Of a stretch of 64,000 bases of DNA, positions 1 to 18,840 are shown piece after piece. Within the stretch, counting starts at the first letter, position 1. Every line of letters begins with the position of its first letter. This DNA comes from Lucifuga dentata (lineage: Eukaryota > Chordata > Actinopteri > Ophidiiformes > Bythitidae), in assembly GCA_014773175.1 (NCBI GenBank), contig VXCM01003449.1, positions 3,777 to 67,776 of the forward strand. Reading direction: 5' to 3'. A program made the position numbers and the translations under genes. A model generated the notes under the pieces. The model ran no database searches. It was not told where the DNA came from and saw only the letters and a program-made list of their open reading frames with translations.

Positions 1-62
<62 letters not shown>

Positions 63-442
63 GACACACACACACAAATGTACATGTGCATCTGTGTGCA
101 TGAACGTGTGGATACAGAAAGCAAAACTCCACCATCTGTCAAAAATCATCTTAGGCATCTTTCATCTTTAACCTGTTTCCACTTATGACCAGGAGACAAA
201 AGCGTGATGTACGACAATTGAAAAGACAGTTGGCAGACACTTATCAGCCCCCCCCCCCCCNACACACACACACCCTTTACATCACTCTAGGTTTTACAGG
301 CTGCGAACTGCCTGACCAAAGAAGTATCAAATTCAGCCACAATCCCTGCAAAGCTAAACCCTATGTTGCATTTGTGCCAAAATTTGACTCAAAATTAAGC
401 ATGATATGGTATCTGAAGTCCTGCACACATTCACACACTCAC
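1..442. other. dync1i1 intron at the window edge
   Basis: It starts with a 58-base poly-A run, then short CA repeats and a poly-C tract adjoining an N at 261. No exon seen. Confidence 0.6.
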
Positions 443-8369
<7,927 letters not shown>

Positions 8370-8510
8370 CTTGTCCACTCGTTTTGATAGCTTAATGATG
8401 TGTCACCGGTAAAGATGCTGTCTCACTGCTGCACCTCGACAAAAATCAACACATCTTCCCGAAATCACTGCGAAGCTAGGCCTTTGAAATGTCGTTTGAG
8501 CCTTTCCGTG
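8370..8510 (-). other. dync1i1: putative dync1i1 5' non-coding exon
   Basis: A donor-like AG|GTACGAG in minus sense lies at 8368-8371. It precedes a moderately GC-rich, ORF-free stretch upstream of coding exon 1, where the family usually has an untranslated first exon. The right-hand limit is a guess. A transcript start here would put dync1i1 head-to-head with pdk4. Confidence 0.4.
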
Positions 8511-8732
8511 AGGCTAATGATGATAGTGGGGAAAACAAGGCATTTCAGCGGAGAATGACCCAAATAAATCATAAAACAGGTGCACTACACGCCGATGCAT
8601 CCCTAGGAGGAGCAGGAGGATGTTGAAGGAGGAGAAGAAATCCCTCCTCCTTTACAAGATCCGTCGTCCTCTCATAACTGTTGCAACGCTGCCACCTCCT
8701 GGCCGTTTGAAGAAGTGCACGGGGCCGAAACG

Positions 8733-9284
8733 TTAAAGGGTAATGCATGTTTGAGCTTATTATATTCAATTTTCATACACGTAAGGTTACTGCAATCATT
8801 TCCCTCCTGGAACGATGAGTTATTTTTTTTTTCCTACTTTCAAGACCGCCATTGTTTCGGTTCATTCTGGTACGCTAAAAAAAAATCAACTTGTTGATAC
8901 TTGAAACGTTCTTGGTAATCCATCATTGGGAACAACATGCATATTCAGGTTTTTTAGAAGTTACGTAATTTTAGCATTTAAGCACAATAAAAAACGCGAA
9001 GTGAATGTATGTCTCCACCAGGGAATACAGTCCCAAAAGAAGACATGCATTTATGGAAAAATTTAAATGTCCATGAATTCATAAACTATTAGCAGGTGAA
9101 ACATCAAGTTTTAAGGTGGGTGCATCGCTTGAATATTTGATATTGAAAGATTAAGAGGTTTTGCAAAATATCAAGAAAGCTGAAATATGGTTTATTATTT
9201 GGGAAATGATTGTCAGTAACGTGACGTGTATGAAAATTGAATATATTAGGCTAAACAAGCAAAATGGATCGTATGGTCCTTTAA
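8733..9284. mobile_element. TTAA-bounded element in the dync1i1/pdk4 promoter interval
   Basis: It starts TTAAAGGGTAATGCATGTTT and ends TCGTATGGTCCTTTAA, with internal CTTTCAAGACCGCCATTG and CCACCAGGGAATACAGTCCC. It sits between the putative dync1i1 5' exon and the pdk4 upstream elements. It lacks a complete right outer copy of the TTTCCCAAAGCAT block but is otherwise near full length. Confidence 0.8.
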
Positions 9285-9635
9285 TTTCAGGTAAGTGGGA
9301 GAGAGGAGCACTCCTCAGAATGTGAAAACTGTATAAAGAAATCAAAGATTTTTTTTTTTAAATTCAGAACTTTATTTAAAAGCAATAACAACTCAAAATC
9401 AGGCAACAGAACCGAGAGCATATCCAAACATAAGAAACAAAAATCATTAAAAAAAAAAAAAGGTATTCAAATAAAACATACATAAATTCACATTTGTGAA
9501 TATAAATGAAACTAAAATTTAAACATCAAAGTGAAAACTTAAAAAAAGAACAAAAAGTATTTAATTCACATGTCTAAAGAGTATACAATTATATATTTTA
9601 AGGTACAAGAATGTAGGTGGAAAATCTTCATACTG

Positions 9636-9678
9636 ATTGGTTGAATTTGACGTCAATCATCTCACTACTTCCCCGCCC
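9636..9678 (+). promoter_or_regulatory. pdk4: pdk4 proximal promoter cluster: CCAAT box, CRE, GC box
   Basis: Three motifs lie within 43 bp: ATTGG (inverted CCAAT) at 9636-9640, a full palindromic CRE TGACGTCA at 9648-9655, and CCCCGCCC at 9671-9678. They are 410-450 bp upstream of the pdk4 ATG. PDK4 is classically induced by fasting and glucagon/cAMP signalling, which fits a CRE, but binding here is inferred from motif sequence only. Confidence 0.5.
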
Positions 9679-9937
9679 ATTAACAAAAGGTCGCACATTG
9701 CTCTGCAGACAAAGTAGGAATGCGTGTGTATGTGTGTGTATGTCTGTGCGTGTGTTTTGAGTCGTACCTCACAGTACTCCAAGATGCGAGAAAACTCGCG
9801 GAGAAAAACAAGCAGCGGAGACCAGCATCCGTTAAATGTCGCTGCATCGAAGGCTTTTCTATGGAGTCAATTTGACTCTGTGCTTTTCTTGTCTACTTGC
9901 CAGCTTTAAACGAAAGTAGCCAAACTAGCCCGTGGCG

Positions 9938-9964
9938 AAGAAAGAAAGAAAGAAAGAAAGAAAG
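9938..9964 (+). repeat. (AAAG)n tract in the pdk4 5' leader region
   Basis: About seven perfect units of AAAG/GAAA directly follow CGTGGCG. They lie between the promoter motifs and the start codon. Confidence 0.9.
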
Positions 9965-9983
9965 GACATTCTAACGTCGATTT

Positions 9984-10066
9984 ATGCCGATTTTAGTCTT
10001 ATTATGGTGGTTTTATGCCTTAAGCGGAGTATAATCGAAGTTTTAACGTGCATGTATACGTACTGA
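9984..10066 (+). promoter_or_regulatory. pdk4: two overlapping upstream ORFs before pdk4
   Basis: ATG at 9984 opens a 16-codon uORF ending TAA at 10032-10034. ATG at 10004 opens a 20-codon uORF, with a second in-frame ATG at 10052, ending TGA at 10064-10066, 23 bp before the pdk4 ATG. Both are out of frame with pdk4. They matter only if the transcript starts upstream of 9984, which is not shown by the sequence. Confidence 0.4.
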
Positions 10067-10089
10067 CTGATTTACTGACCGTCGGAAAA

Positions 10090-10207
10090 ATGAAGTTCGC
10101 TCAGATTTTGTTGAAAAATGCTTCAGTATCTGGGATCCCAAAACAAGTGGAGAGGTTTTCCAAATTTTCCCCTTCTCCTTTGTCTATGAAGCAATTTATT
10201 GACTTTG
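10090..10207 (+). CDS. pdk4: pdk4 exon 1
   Basis: Residues 1-39, the mitochondrial targeting start and [18 protein letters not shown]. Donor GTAAGT. A poly-T run (10241-10263) follows in the intron. Confidence 0.95.
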
Positions 10208-13200
10208 GTAAGTGTTTCCAAAATTATGTTATTGTGGTTCTTTTTTTTTTTTTTTTTTTTTTTACAGTAAATAAGATTGGTATATTGGTTATAAGATTGT
10301 ACAAATGAAATGTACGAGCACTTTGAGAGTACACTAGAGTTAGGAAAAACATGCACACGTGCATTCAAGCTTTAACAAAATATAAAATATTTTCCTGCAA
10401 CTTGCAATTTAAAATACTTATTATGTATGGAAAGTTACAGTGTAAATTTAATTTACTGTGCAAATTTAAATTGTGCCACACAGTTCTATTTTTATACTTT
10501 ATGCATTGTGTACAACTTGTTCTAAATTTGTGTGTTTGGACAGCTGACTGTGTATTACAGCTTGCAGACCTTCGACAGTATACACCATCTTATTACATTA
10601 TAATACACATTCTGACATATAATTGTTATACCAGTGCTGTTGTTGCTTGGGTCAATTAATGAGTCACTTGCTGTACATGAAAAATAAAAGTTCCAACTTA
10701 AATTGTTAGTTTTGTTTGGAGAAAAATCAAAATAATGATGCTGTAGATAAAATTTGTTCCTGCAATCAAACAGCACAAAAACAACATGTATAAACGGAAG
10801 CAGTATTTCATGCTAACACTGACTCAGAAAAAACCATCAAACAAAAAATGCAGATGCAAGTTCCTCTTTAGTGAAGACCCAGCCTAGTCTTTGACAGAAT
10901 ATTTCCCTCAGTGATCGTGATTTGGTGAGATGACCTTGTTTTGCGAGCACAGGGTCAAAGTTGGATGCCTGCTCACTGCTCAGGGAGTTTTGCTCACTCT
11001 GTCCTTCATGTGACTTCTCATGCAGGCTCAGCCAATGCATGTGAGAAGACCTCCTTTGTGTTTCTGAGGCAGGAGCTTCCTGTCAGATTGGCCAACATCA
11101 TGAAAGAAATTGACTACCTCCCTGACAAGCTCCTCAGCACTCCATCCTTAAAGCTCCTCACCAGCTGGTAGGCTCATCTTTATACCGCTTTACATATAAA
11201 AAGGCTATAACGAGGTGAAATAGATTTTCTGTCATGCCTACTTCAGCAAGAACACGGTTGTGTTCTGTTCTATGTACACCTACACTTCTTCAGTTATACT
11301 TTTACTTGTCACAATGAAAAACTATTGTAACATCAGGGTTCACACTAGTGTTTTGAGAATCCAGCCACTTCCTGTGTTTTACCTTCATTTTTTTATTGCA
11401 TACAATAAGCCATAAATGCTAAAGGTACAGAGTGTCATGATGAGAGCTCCCAAATTCAGTCTTTCCATTTTATTTACAAAGCCAAAACTTATTATAATCT
11501 TGTCATGCAAAAATTAGAGCAATCCAAGAAGCGTTTACTCTGTTGATTACTTCTCTGCTGTCTATCGGGTGCTGGTCTGTAGGTCACGTGAAGGCACGTT
11601 AACACAAAGGTCATTATCCCACCCCCACTCTATTCATTGGAGACATCATGTCTATATTTGGACATCTACTTCCTGCTCTCTGGCTTTCACTCCCCACCAC
11701 TTTGCTCTTTTCATCGTGAGCAAAGAAATTGATCTGTTACTCATTACTCATTCGCTTTGATAACATGGGGGAAAGTTTGTGAAGTTATCAGTTGTCTTAT
11801 AGTCTATTTCAAGACGTCCCATGGAGGGACTTTATTCAAAACACAGAGGGTTGAAGGTCAGTTGAGGGACAAAGCAAGCATGGTGGAAACACAGCCGCAC
11901 TGCCTGTCACCCTTCACCTAGTTTTTCCATAGCGAGAGAGGACGAGAGGGTGAATCTGTGAGCTAAACACTCAAGTCACAAAGTGTCTTCACTACTTGCC
12001 TAAATTTAAAAATCTTGCTTCTAGAAGCTATAAAACAACCAAAACATATCTAAAGTGTTTGTTGTTATACAAATATTTAAGTTAGTTAAGAATGTCCAAG
12101 CACATCTGTTAACATGCAGCAAGCAGTTCCCGTGACATCTGAATTTTGCATAGATATGCATTTAGAGCACTGTGGTACAAAGACTAAAATATCTATTGCA
12201 CAATATGAATGTATCCCTTGAGCTTTCTGCATGGAATAGATATTATCATGTTTTCCTGTATTTCCAGGTTAATTTTTGTTGAAAGGAATAAGGCAGATGC
12301 CATTTTCATCATGTTGGAGTTCTTTTGTCTGGGCTAAACAAACTGGAGTTGAAGGTGTCTCCATATTCTTTTTGTGTCCACCAGGTATTCACAGAGTTTG
12401 TTGGAGATTGTAGACTTTTTAGAGAAAGACCCAGATGATAAGGAGGTCCTGACAAAGTAAGTCATTTACATACTTTGGAGTATGCATGTGTTGCTTTTGT
12501 GGACCTTTAAATCATTTTTGTCTCTGATATGGATCCAGTTTGTTCCATATAAAGTATTTGCTAATGCAGAATAACAATCCAACAACTGCTCACTTTATAA
12601 ATTAAAATAAAACGAGTCAGACTCTGCAGATCACATCCTCCCGCATCATTGTGTCTTTGCTGCAGCTTCACAAAGACTCTAGTGACCGTCCGTAACCGGC
12701 ACAACAACGTGGTGCCCACCATGGCTCAGGGCGTACTGGAGTACAAAGAGGCTTTTGGTGTGGACCCAGTCACCAACCAGAACGTCCAGTACTTCCTGGA
12801 CCGCTTCTACATGAGCCGCATCTCCACACGCATGCTCATGAACCAGCACAGTCAGTATAGCACTCGGTGATTATCAGTGAGTTATGCTCGTGAGTCAACA
12901 CAGTTGCTAACACTCAAAATGTGTCAGTAAGTACTTATAAAAGTTTATGTTTTAGGACTAAATTATCTGGTATCTGGTATTATTGTATGCATGGCTGTGT
13001 CAACAATAAGGCTTCATCTAATGTTAACTTTTCCCAGTGCAAAGAACTGACAGTGATATAAGTGTTACTGATGACTGACAGATTATTTTTGGATGTATGC
13101 ATCTCAGTTTTTTGAGTCACATGTAGTTCTGCATATTTATTGCACCGTCCCTCAGCATTAATCTTTGACGGCAGCGTAAACCCAGCCCATCCCAAACACA

Positions 13201-16200
13201 TTGGCAGTATTGACCCCAGCTGTGACGTGACCGAGGTAGTAAAAGGTAATAATCTTCCTCAACTCTGATTATTCTTTCCATATCCAACTATATATAGAAT
13301 GTGTTATCTGTTTTCCACCACGCACTGTTTGTACAGATTCAGGATAGTTTGACCTTTAATCATCTGTTATTCTAAGAGTTCAGTGCTGAGCACAAACTGA
13401 AAATGCAGTGTGTCGTCACAAGGTGTATTTCTGTAACAGGACTGCCACAGAATGTCATGTAAACTGGTTAACTAAATCCCCAGTGTTCAAGTGCATTATT
13501 AAATTTATTTATTTTACAATTTCATATGCTTCATTATAACCTCTTTCACTTTGTTTGACATTTTAGATGCCTATGAGACTTCAAAGATGCTCTGTGAGCA
13601 GTATTACCTAACCTCTCCTGATATGGAGATCACAGAAGTCAATTGTAAGTCTCAAAAATATAACTATAACATCCTCATTTGCATATTTATGCATATTTAA
13701 TGATTTTGTTAAATGTCTTTGTCAAATATTTTTACCGTTACTCTTTTTTTTTTTTTTTTTANTTTTTTTTTTTTTTTTTTACACATCTGAGAGAGGTTAG
13801 TTTTACTGATGTTTCCTGAAATTTAAATAGGTTGTCTAGTTTTGCACATAGGTTTAGATAATATGAATAACTATTTACACTGCATTGAAATTTTGGTAGT
13901 TAATGTTACCATATGTGCTTATGTATAATCCATATTCCTCATTTCCTCATTGCTGTTGTGATAGATTAAATGAAGTTGTCACCTTCCTTGCAGAATTTGG
14001 CTCAGGCTCTTACCACCCTTTCTTGTCTCAGGGCTCAGAGTTAATGTGTAAAAAAAAAATAAAATAAAAATTTACACATTAATTAAAAAAATTGTTTAAC
14101 CAAATGTTTTCAGCCAAAAACCCCAGCCAACCCCTCCACATTGTCTATGTACCGTCACACCTCTACCATATGCTGTTTGAGCTCTTCAAGGTACGGCAAC
14201 CTACAAACCTGAACGAGTAACATTTAAACAGTCATATGAAAAGACTCTTTGTCGCTCATCATGGTGTAAAGCACGGTGTGTTTTTCTGTCAGAATGCCAT
14301 GAGAGCTACAGTAGAGGCCCACGAGTCGAGCCCAACTCTACCACCAATCAAAATGCGAGTTTCACTCGGCTCTGAAGACCTCACTATCAAGGTATCAAGC
14401 ACGTTCGTTTTCAAACTTGTAGTCTTCAGCACCAACATGAAGTAACTCTTGTGATGTCATAATCATCAGTTTCCTTGACTTCCATGTTGTACAGCATCTT
14501 CTATACCCTCGAAAGGCTTTATATGGTTGTTTTCACATGTTGAATTGTGCCTTCCATGATCACTAAAATAAACATGATGCATAAAATTGGTGGAATCCGC
14601 CGTTGAGACAGCCCACAGTTTTGTACTAAAGGCAATACTTTGCATAGGTGTTCAGAGAGAAACCAGTGTTCAAAGTCTATAGCAGGGGTACTCAAGTACA
14701 AATCTTAAAGGTCCACAAAGAAAATTTTCAAAAAGACAGAGGTCCATTTATTAAAGTCAGTGAAACCAGGGTCGGATTGTGTTGGGTGGGGGGAGTCCCG
14801 CCTNGGTCCATTTATTAAAGTCAGTGAAACCAGGGTCGGATTGTGTTGGGTGGGGGGAGTCCCGCCTCTCCTGATGGCAATCTGACCCTGAGTCGAGCTA
14901 ACTGCTGGTGAAACTAGCTACGCTGTCAACTCTCAGTGAGCCCAATGCCATGTCAACCCATCGTTGTCATAGAGATGACAGGACGCTGAATGTGATTGGA
15001 CCAAACCAAAGCAGAGTAGATTCTCACACAGACAATGGAGCAGTCAGACATTCAGAGCGCTGCTTGCAGTGGAGAAAGCAGAGAATTTTGACTCGTTGCA
15101 TCGCAGCGATGTCTCGCAGATAATACAAATAATACATATGAAAAGTATAATTTACTTAGAGTCCGGAGACAGTTGTAGTTCGATCCAGATCTGGAGCGGA
15201 GTCCAGACTTTGAGGATGACAAATGTGCCTTTGACTACAAACACAAGCATAACGGGTACATCACATTTCATATATTTAGGTCTAAATGTTGAAGCATGAC
15301 TTTGTTCATATTATTTCAGATTTTCACTGGCTGTGGGAGAATCCTTATGAAATTTGTTCTTGACATTTGCAGATGTCTGACAGAGGAGGAGGAGTCCCTC
15401 TGAGGAAGATTGACCGTCTGTTCAGCTACATGTACTCCACGGCTCCCAGTCCCGTCCACATGAACAACTCTCGCAATGCTCCTCTGGTAAGCCCAACCTG
15501 TCGCTCCACACTCTCTTTAGAGCCTTAGTATCACACTCATATTTGTAATTCATAAGTCATCCATTGTTTTGATTGTCCTAGTCAGCATACTCTATAATAC
15601 AAGAAGGAAACTACCGACATACTCTATTACAGAAATAAAAAAAACAAATCATGAATTGCTTAGAATCTGTCTGAGCATGGTTGCAAATTAGCCGAGTACA
15701 AGCTGGACTTCAGTTAGCCACATTTCTTCAGATTAAACTTTAACTATGACAGAGAAACCGAATGCCTGTTTACAAAGCAAATCCTGGATATATGGCCTTG
15801 TATTTGCAGCAACTGGCTACATTATCTGGTCTGTAATGAAAGTGTGCCGTTATCTTTCTGTCAGGCTGGTTTTGGTTACGGCCTGCCCATCTCCCGTCTG
15901 TATGCCAGGTACTTTCAGGGAGACCTGCAGCTCTACTCTATGGAGGGCTACGGCAGCTCAGCAGTCATATATTTAAAGGTGAGAACAACACCACCTCCAC
16001 ACACTCACTATGTCAAAAAATAACCCTGAAGACCAAGTTGGTGTTCACGCTGAAACGCCTGAGTGGTAGACATACAGAGTAATTAGGTAATCACAGCACA
16101 ACCGCTGTGTCTCATGTTGTAAGTGATATAAAGGTGTGAATCGTTAATAGATTTTCCCATTTAATTATTTTAACACTGCAAATGCACTATAGATTATTTT

Positions 16201-17118
16201 ATTTAATTTTGCCTCATTTCATTTTTTACTCTATCCTATTTTACTCTTGGTTTTTAAATGTTGCTTTGCTTTGTTCTTATTGTCTTTTAAAGTTGCTTTA
16301 ATGCATTTTGTTTGTGTAAAGCACTTTGAATTGCCTTTGTGTTTGAATGGTGCTATGTAAATAAATTTGCCTTGCCTTATAATATTGCTTATTAAAAGTG
16401 GATGTTGCAATATTTGCTCTATATGCCTAGAGAAATATGCTGTTAACTGACGTGTTAAAATCTGTTATAGCTTGGTAATTCTTATGATGTATGTTAAAAA
16501 ACAGATGTTTGAGGTTTTTTTAGCCTCTTGCACTACTTTTGTATGGACACTGGTACTCGTTAGAGTTGCTGTAACAGTATCTATATAAGCAAAAGTGCCC
16601 AAAAAGTGCAAAAAGTGAGCAAAAGTGCCCAAAAAATGGATTCCCAAAGAATGCGGAACTGCGGAAAGAATGCAGAACTAACCTAGCGTACTTATTCTGC
16701 TTCACCATGTGGTGTGAGATTAACCAAACAGTGTCTACTTCTAAGTTTTAAAGTTTACCAGAAGGTCCCAGAATGAGTTTCCAAAGTTAAATCCAGGAAA
16801 ATTGTTAGAGACTGACTGGAGGTATGGGTACAGCAAGTAGAGATGGCATGCATGGAAAACATGCTGTGTTGCGGGTTCCAAGAACTAGGATTGGAACCCA
16901 GGCTTTATGGTGCAGCATAGTGACGCAAGAAGTTAAATACCAGCATCCTTACAAGCCATCTGCTCTTTCACCAGGCCCTGTCCTCAGAGTCCGTGGAGAG
17001 ACTTCCTGTCTTCAACAAGTCAGCTCTAAGGCATTACCAGATGAGCACAGAGGCTGATGACTGGTGCATGCCAAGCAGGGAACCGAAGAAGCTGGGCAAG
17101 TCCGAGAGGAGTCACTGA
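10090..17118 (+). CDS. pdk4: pdk4: pyruvate dehydrogenase kinase 4, complete
   Basis: This mitochondrial-matrix kinase phosphorylates the E1-alpha subunit of the pyruvate dehydrogenase complex and shuts off pyruvate oxidation. Eleven exons join in frame: 10090-10207, 11026-11167, 12385-12456, 12666-12850, 13156-13245, 13567-13644, 14114-14190, 14293-14391, 15373-15486, 15865-15978 and 16975-17118. They give 410 aa, the usual family length. The sequence shows the helical-bundle signature [12 protein letters not shown], the GHKL N-box [12 protein letters not shown] (about 251-262), the G1 box DRGGG (290-294), the G2 box GFGYGLP (327-333) and a C-terminal DW (392-393). [17 protein letters not shown] resembles PDK4 rather than PDK2, and the asb4/dync1i1 neighbours agree. 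The ATG at 10090 was chosen because [13 protein letters not shown] matches the family N-terminus and no in-frame upstream ATG was seen. Confidence 0.96.
11026..11167 (+). CDS. pdk4: pdk4 exon 2
   Basis: Residues 40-86, with [20 protein letters not shown] and [10 protein letters not shown]. Acceptor TCATGCAG. It splits the Trp codon at the 3' end with donor GTAGGC. Confidence 0.95.
11168..12384. other. pdk4 intron 2
   Basis: 1.2 kb with no coding potential and no repeat I recognise. Ordinary A/T-rich intron sequence. Confidence 0.6.
12385..12456 (+). CDS. pdk4: pdk4 exon 3
   Basis: Residues 87-110, [19 protein letters not shown] and KEVLT. Acceptor TCCACCAG, donor GTAAGT. Confidence 0.95.
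12666..12850 (+). CDS. pdk4: pdk4 exon 4
   Basis: Residues 111-172, including [20 protein letters not shown] and [19 protein letters not shown]. This is the conserved helical-bundle core of PDKs. Donor GTCAGT. Confidence 0.96.
13156..13245 (+). CDS. pdk4: pdk4 exon 5
   Basis: Residues 173-202, [20 protein letters not shown] followed by [10 protein letters not shown]. Acceptor GTCCCTCAG, donor GTAATA. Confidence 0.94.
13567..13644 (+). CDS. pdk4: pdk4 exon 6
   Basis: Residues 203-228, with [20 protein letters not shown]. Acceptor ACATTTTAG, donor GTAAGT. The next intron contains a poly-T run broken by N at 13762. Confidence 0.95.
14114..14190 (+). CDS. pdk4: pdk4 exon 7, N-box start
   Basis: Residues 229-254, [20 protein letters not shown] followed by LFELFK. 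It ends on a codon boundary just before the catalytic Asn of the N-box. Donor GTACGG. Confidence 0.95.
14293..14391 (+). CDS. pdk4: pdk4 exon 8, ATP-binding N-box
   Basis: Residues 255-287, beginning NAMRATVE, where N255 is the expected Mg-ATP ligand, and ending LGSEDLTIK. Phase 0 at both ends. Confidence 0.95.
14683..14880. mobile_element. hAT-like terminal fragment in pdk4 intron 8
   Basis: CAGGGGTACTCAAGTACAAA has the CAGGGGT...CTCAA start seen at many hAT termini, followed by AAAGGTCCA. No opposite end was found downstream. The segment 14741-14867 contains a 63-bp direct duplicate around a single N (14804), which is likely an assembly artefact. Confidence 0.35.
15373..15486 (+). CDS. pdk4: pdk4 exon 9, G1 box
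   Basis: Residues 288-325, starting [25 protein letters not shown] fits the DxGxG ATP-binding motif. It is in phase 0 with donor GTAAGC. Confidence 0.95.
15865..15978 (+). CDS. pdk4: pdk4 exon 10, G2 box
   Basis: Residues 326-363, starting [25 protein letters not shown] fits the GxGxG box that forms the ATP lid. Phase 0 at both ends. Confidence 0.95.
15979..16974. other. pdk4 intron 10
   Basis: About 1 kb. Apart from the retroelement tail at 16310-16379 and short CAAAAAGTG-type repeats near 16588-16640, nothing is recognised. Confidence 0.55.
16310..16379 (+). repeat. fish retroelement 3' tail in pdk4 intron 10
   Basis: The string TGTAAAGCACTTTGAATTGC...GGTGCTATGTAAATAAATTT ending (TTGCC)n is the typical 3' end of dispersed fish non-LTR elements. 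The body is not recognisable, so this is a 5'-truncated copy. Confidence 0.6.
16975..17118 (+). CDS. pdk4: pdk4 exon 11, C-terminus and stop
   Basis: Residues 364-410 and TGA at 17116-17118. It contains the DW motif ([15 protein letters not shown]) used in lipoyl-domain docking and allostery in the family. The tail LGKSERSH differs from mammals. Confidence 0.95.
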   Translation, partial: ALSSESVERLPVFNKSALRHYQMSTEADDWCMPSREPKKLGKSERSH

Positions 17119-18131
17119 TTTTGCACTGAAAGAGGTGATGGATGCTCTAAAATAAGAAGAAGAAATGAAGAGGTGATGGGAGAGACAGATAATCTTGTGC
17201 TGTAAGCAGTAGAACGTTGCTGGACCTGGTGCACGTGGAAAGTAGACTTCCTGTTTCTCAAGAGAGAAACAGAAATATGAAAACTGACTCTTGGTGCGTT
17301 TGAGAGTCACATCCCGCTGCTTAAAATATGGATCAGAAGTATTCATTTCATTACACGTATTCATCATTGAACAAGTCACAAGACCTTAATATATTTTTGC
17401 CTCACTCTTCACACTCATTTTGTAGTTAGTTATTTTAGGAATAATAACGTGATCACACTGTAAAACAAACAAGCTAGCAGTTTGTGTTTATATAGACTTT
17501 TTCATAATTTATCATTTCACAGCTGAATAATTGTGAAATTGTGTTTGGTTAAGAATGGATTTTTATTTCAATTGATTTGCAAATCATAACTTCTTAAGTA
17601 TGTCTATCCAGGATTATAACAGGTCGTCAAAGGCTACGGCGGGGTCAAGTTATGCAAAATGGGAACATGTGTGTGGCCACAGCATAAACCCAGAAAGAAA
17701 AATTAGTTAAATTAATGGTTCATTGTCATCTAGTAATTTTTGGTCCTTAATATTTCCAATATTTCACACACTCTTCTCATATGCTTGGAGCAATTCAAAG
17801 ACTCTTAAAGGAAAAGAAGGTGTATCATATGGACTGAAACCATTTTTATTATCAGTTAAAAATCAGTCGTGCCATTTTTAGACTTTTGGCAAAGTATAGT
17901 TCTTTTTTAACAAATGCTTTGGAATGACAGTGAACTATTTATCGAGCCTTTGCCTTGAAATAGAAAAGTTGAAATCTTTATCAGTTCACTCATTTGAGGT
18001 TTTTGTGATTTGCTGCTTGTGTCTGAACTAATAGGCATTTATTTCCTTTAAAAAAAAATATTACTCTCAAAGGCCAAGTGTTACTGTACTTGAGGTGGTA
18101 TTCACCAGCTAAAGGACTCGTGAATGTAGAG

Positions 18132-18137
18132 AATAAA
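18132..18137 (+). terminator. pdk4: candidate pdk4 polyadenylation signal
   Basis: AATAAA lies 1.0 kb after the stop, followed within 25 bp by the GT-rich CCTTGTGTGTC. It is the first canonical hexamer with a GT-rich follow-up that I noticed downstream of pdk4. Usage is inferred. Confidence 0.35.
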
Positions 18138-18569
18138 AATCTCATATGTTATTGCCTTGTGTGTCATTTCTCAGGCAGCTCTGGTACGTTGATGAACTTT
18201 AACCTTTGCTGCTCGTTTCTTGCAGCTCATTTGCTTGTTAATATGTTAACTGGTATTCTGTAACTAATTTATTTATGCCAGATAAAACACATGCAGTGTC
18301 ATATTAGGAAATTTGCTGCAAACATTTGCTGTTTGCTGCAAAACTTAAGCCTTTGGAGTTATAACATTTACTTTTGTTTGGGAAAAATATCAGTTAAAGC
18401 AGCTATTGACAACCTCAATATGTCCTTAAAGGAAGAAATTATGCCAGAAATTAAGTGCTATAAACAATCAATTCAATATGCAAAAGTAAACAAATCAACA
18501 CAAACATAAGCAGTGGAAAATGTTTTACCAAGAAGTTCTATATTATATACCTAGGGTACATTGAAGCTG

Positions 18570-18840
18570 TAGTGAAGAACTGACAACAGGAAGCTTTTCC
18601 AGATCACTCTGAGCTTTTTATTGCGCCTAAATGCTAAAATTATGTAACTTTGAAAAAAAAAGAAACCCTGAATACACGTCTTGTTCGCGATAATGGATTA
18701 CCTATCGGTCTGGAAGGTATGAAAAAAAAAATTCACCATTCCAATACTATGCTTTGGGAAATGATTGTCAGTAATATTACGTGTATGAAAATTGAATATA
18801 TTAGGGTCAAACATGCAAAATGGACGGCATGGTCCTTTAG
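18570..18840. mobile_element. half-length copy of the foldback element
   Basis: It begins TAGTGAAGAACTGACAACAG, the complement of the centre of the foldback copy at 5641-6280, and ends GCATGGTCCTTTAG. It matches one arm of that copy. The other arm is missing. Confidence 0.65.

Noticed and set aside
10048..10308. Longer pdk4 start beginning at 10048
   Set aside because: The triplet at 10048 is GTG, not ATG, and the added residues have no match to the family. The ATG at 10090 gives the expected N-terminus.
15069..15299. Possible coding remnant near the hAT-like fragment in pdk4 intron 8
   Set aside because: No transposase motif or zinc-finger pattern could be recognised.
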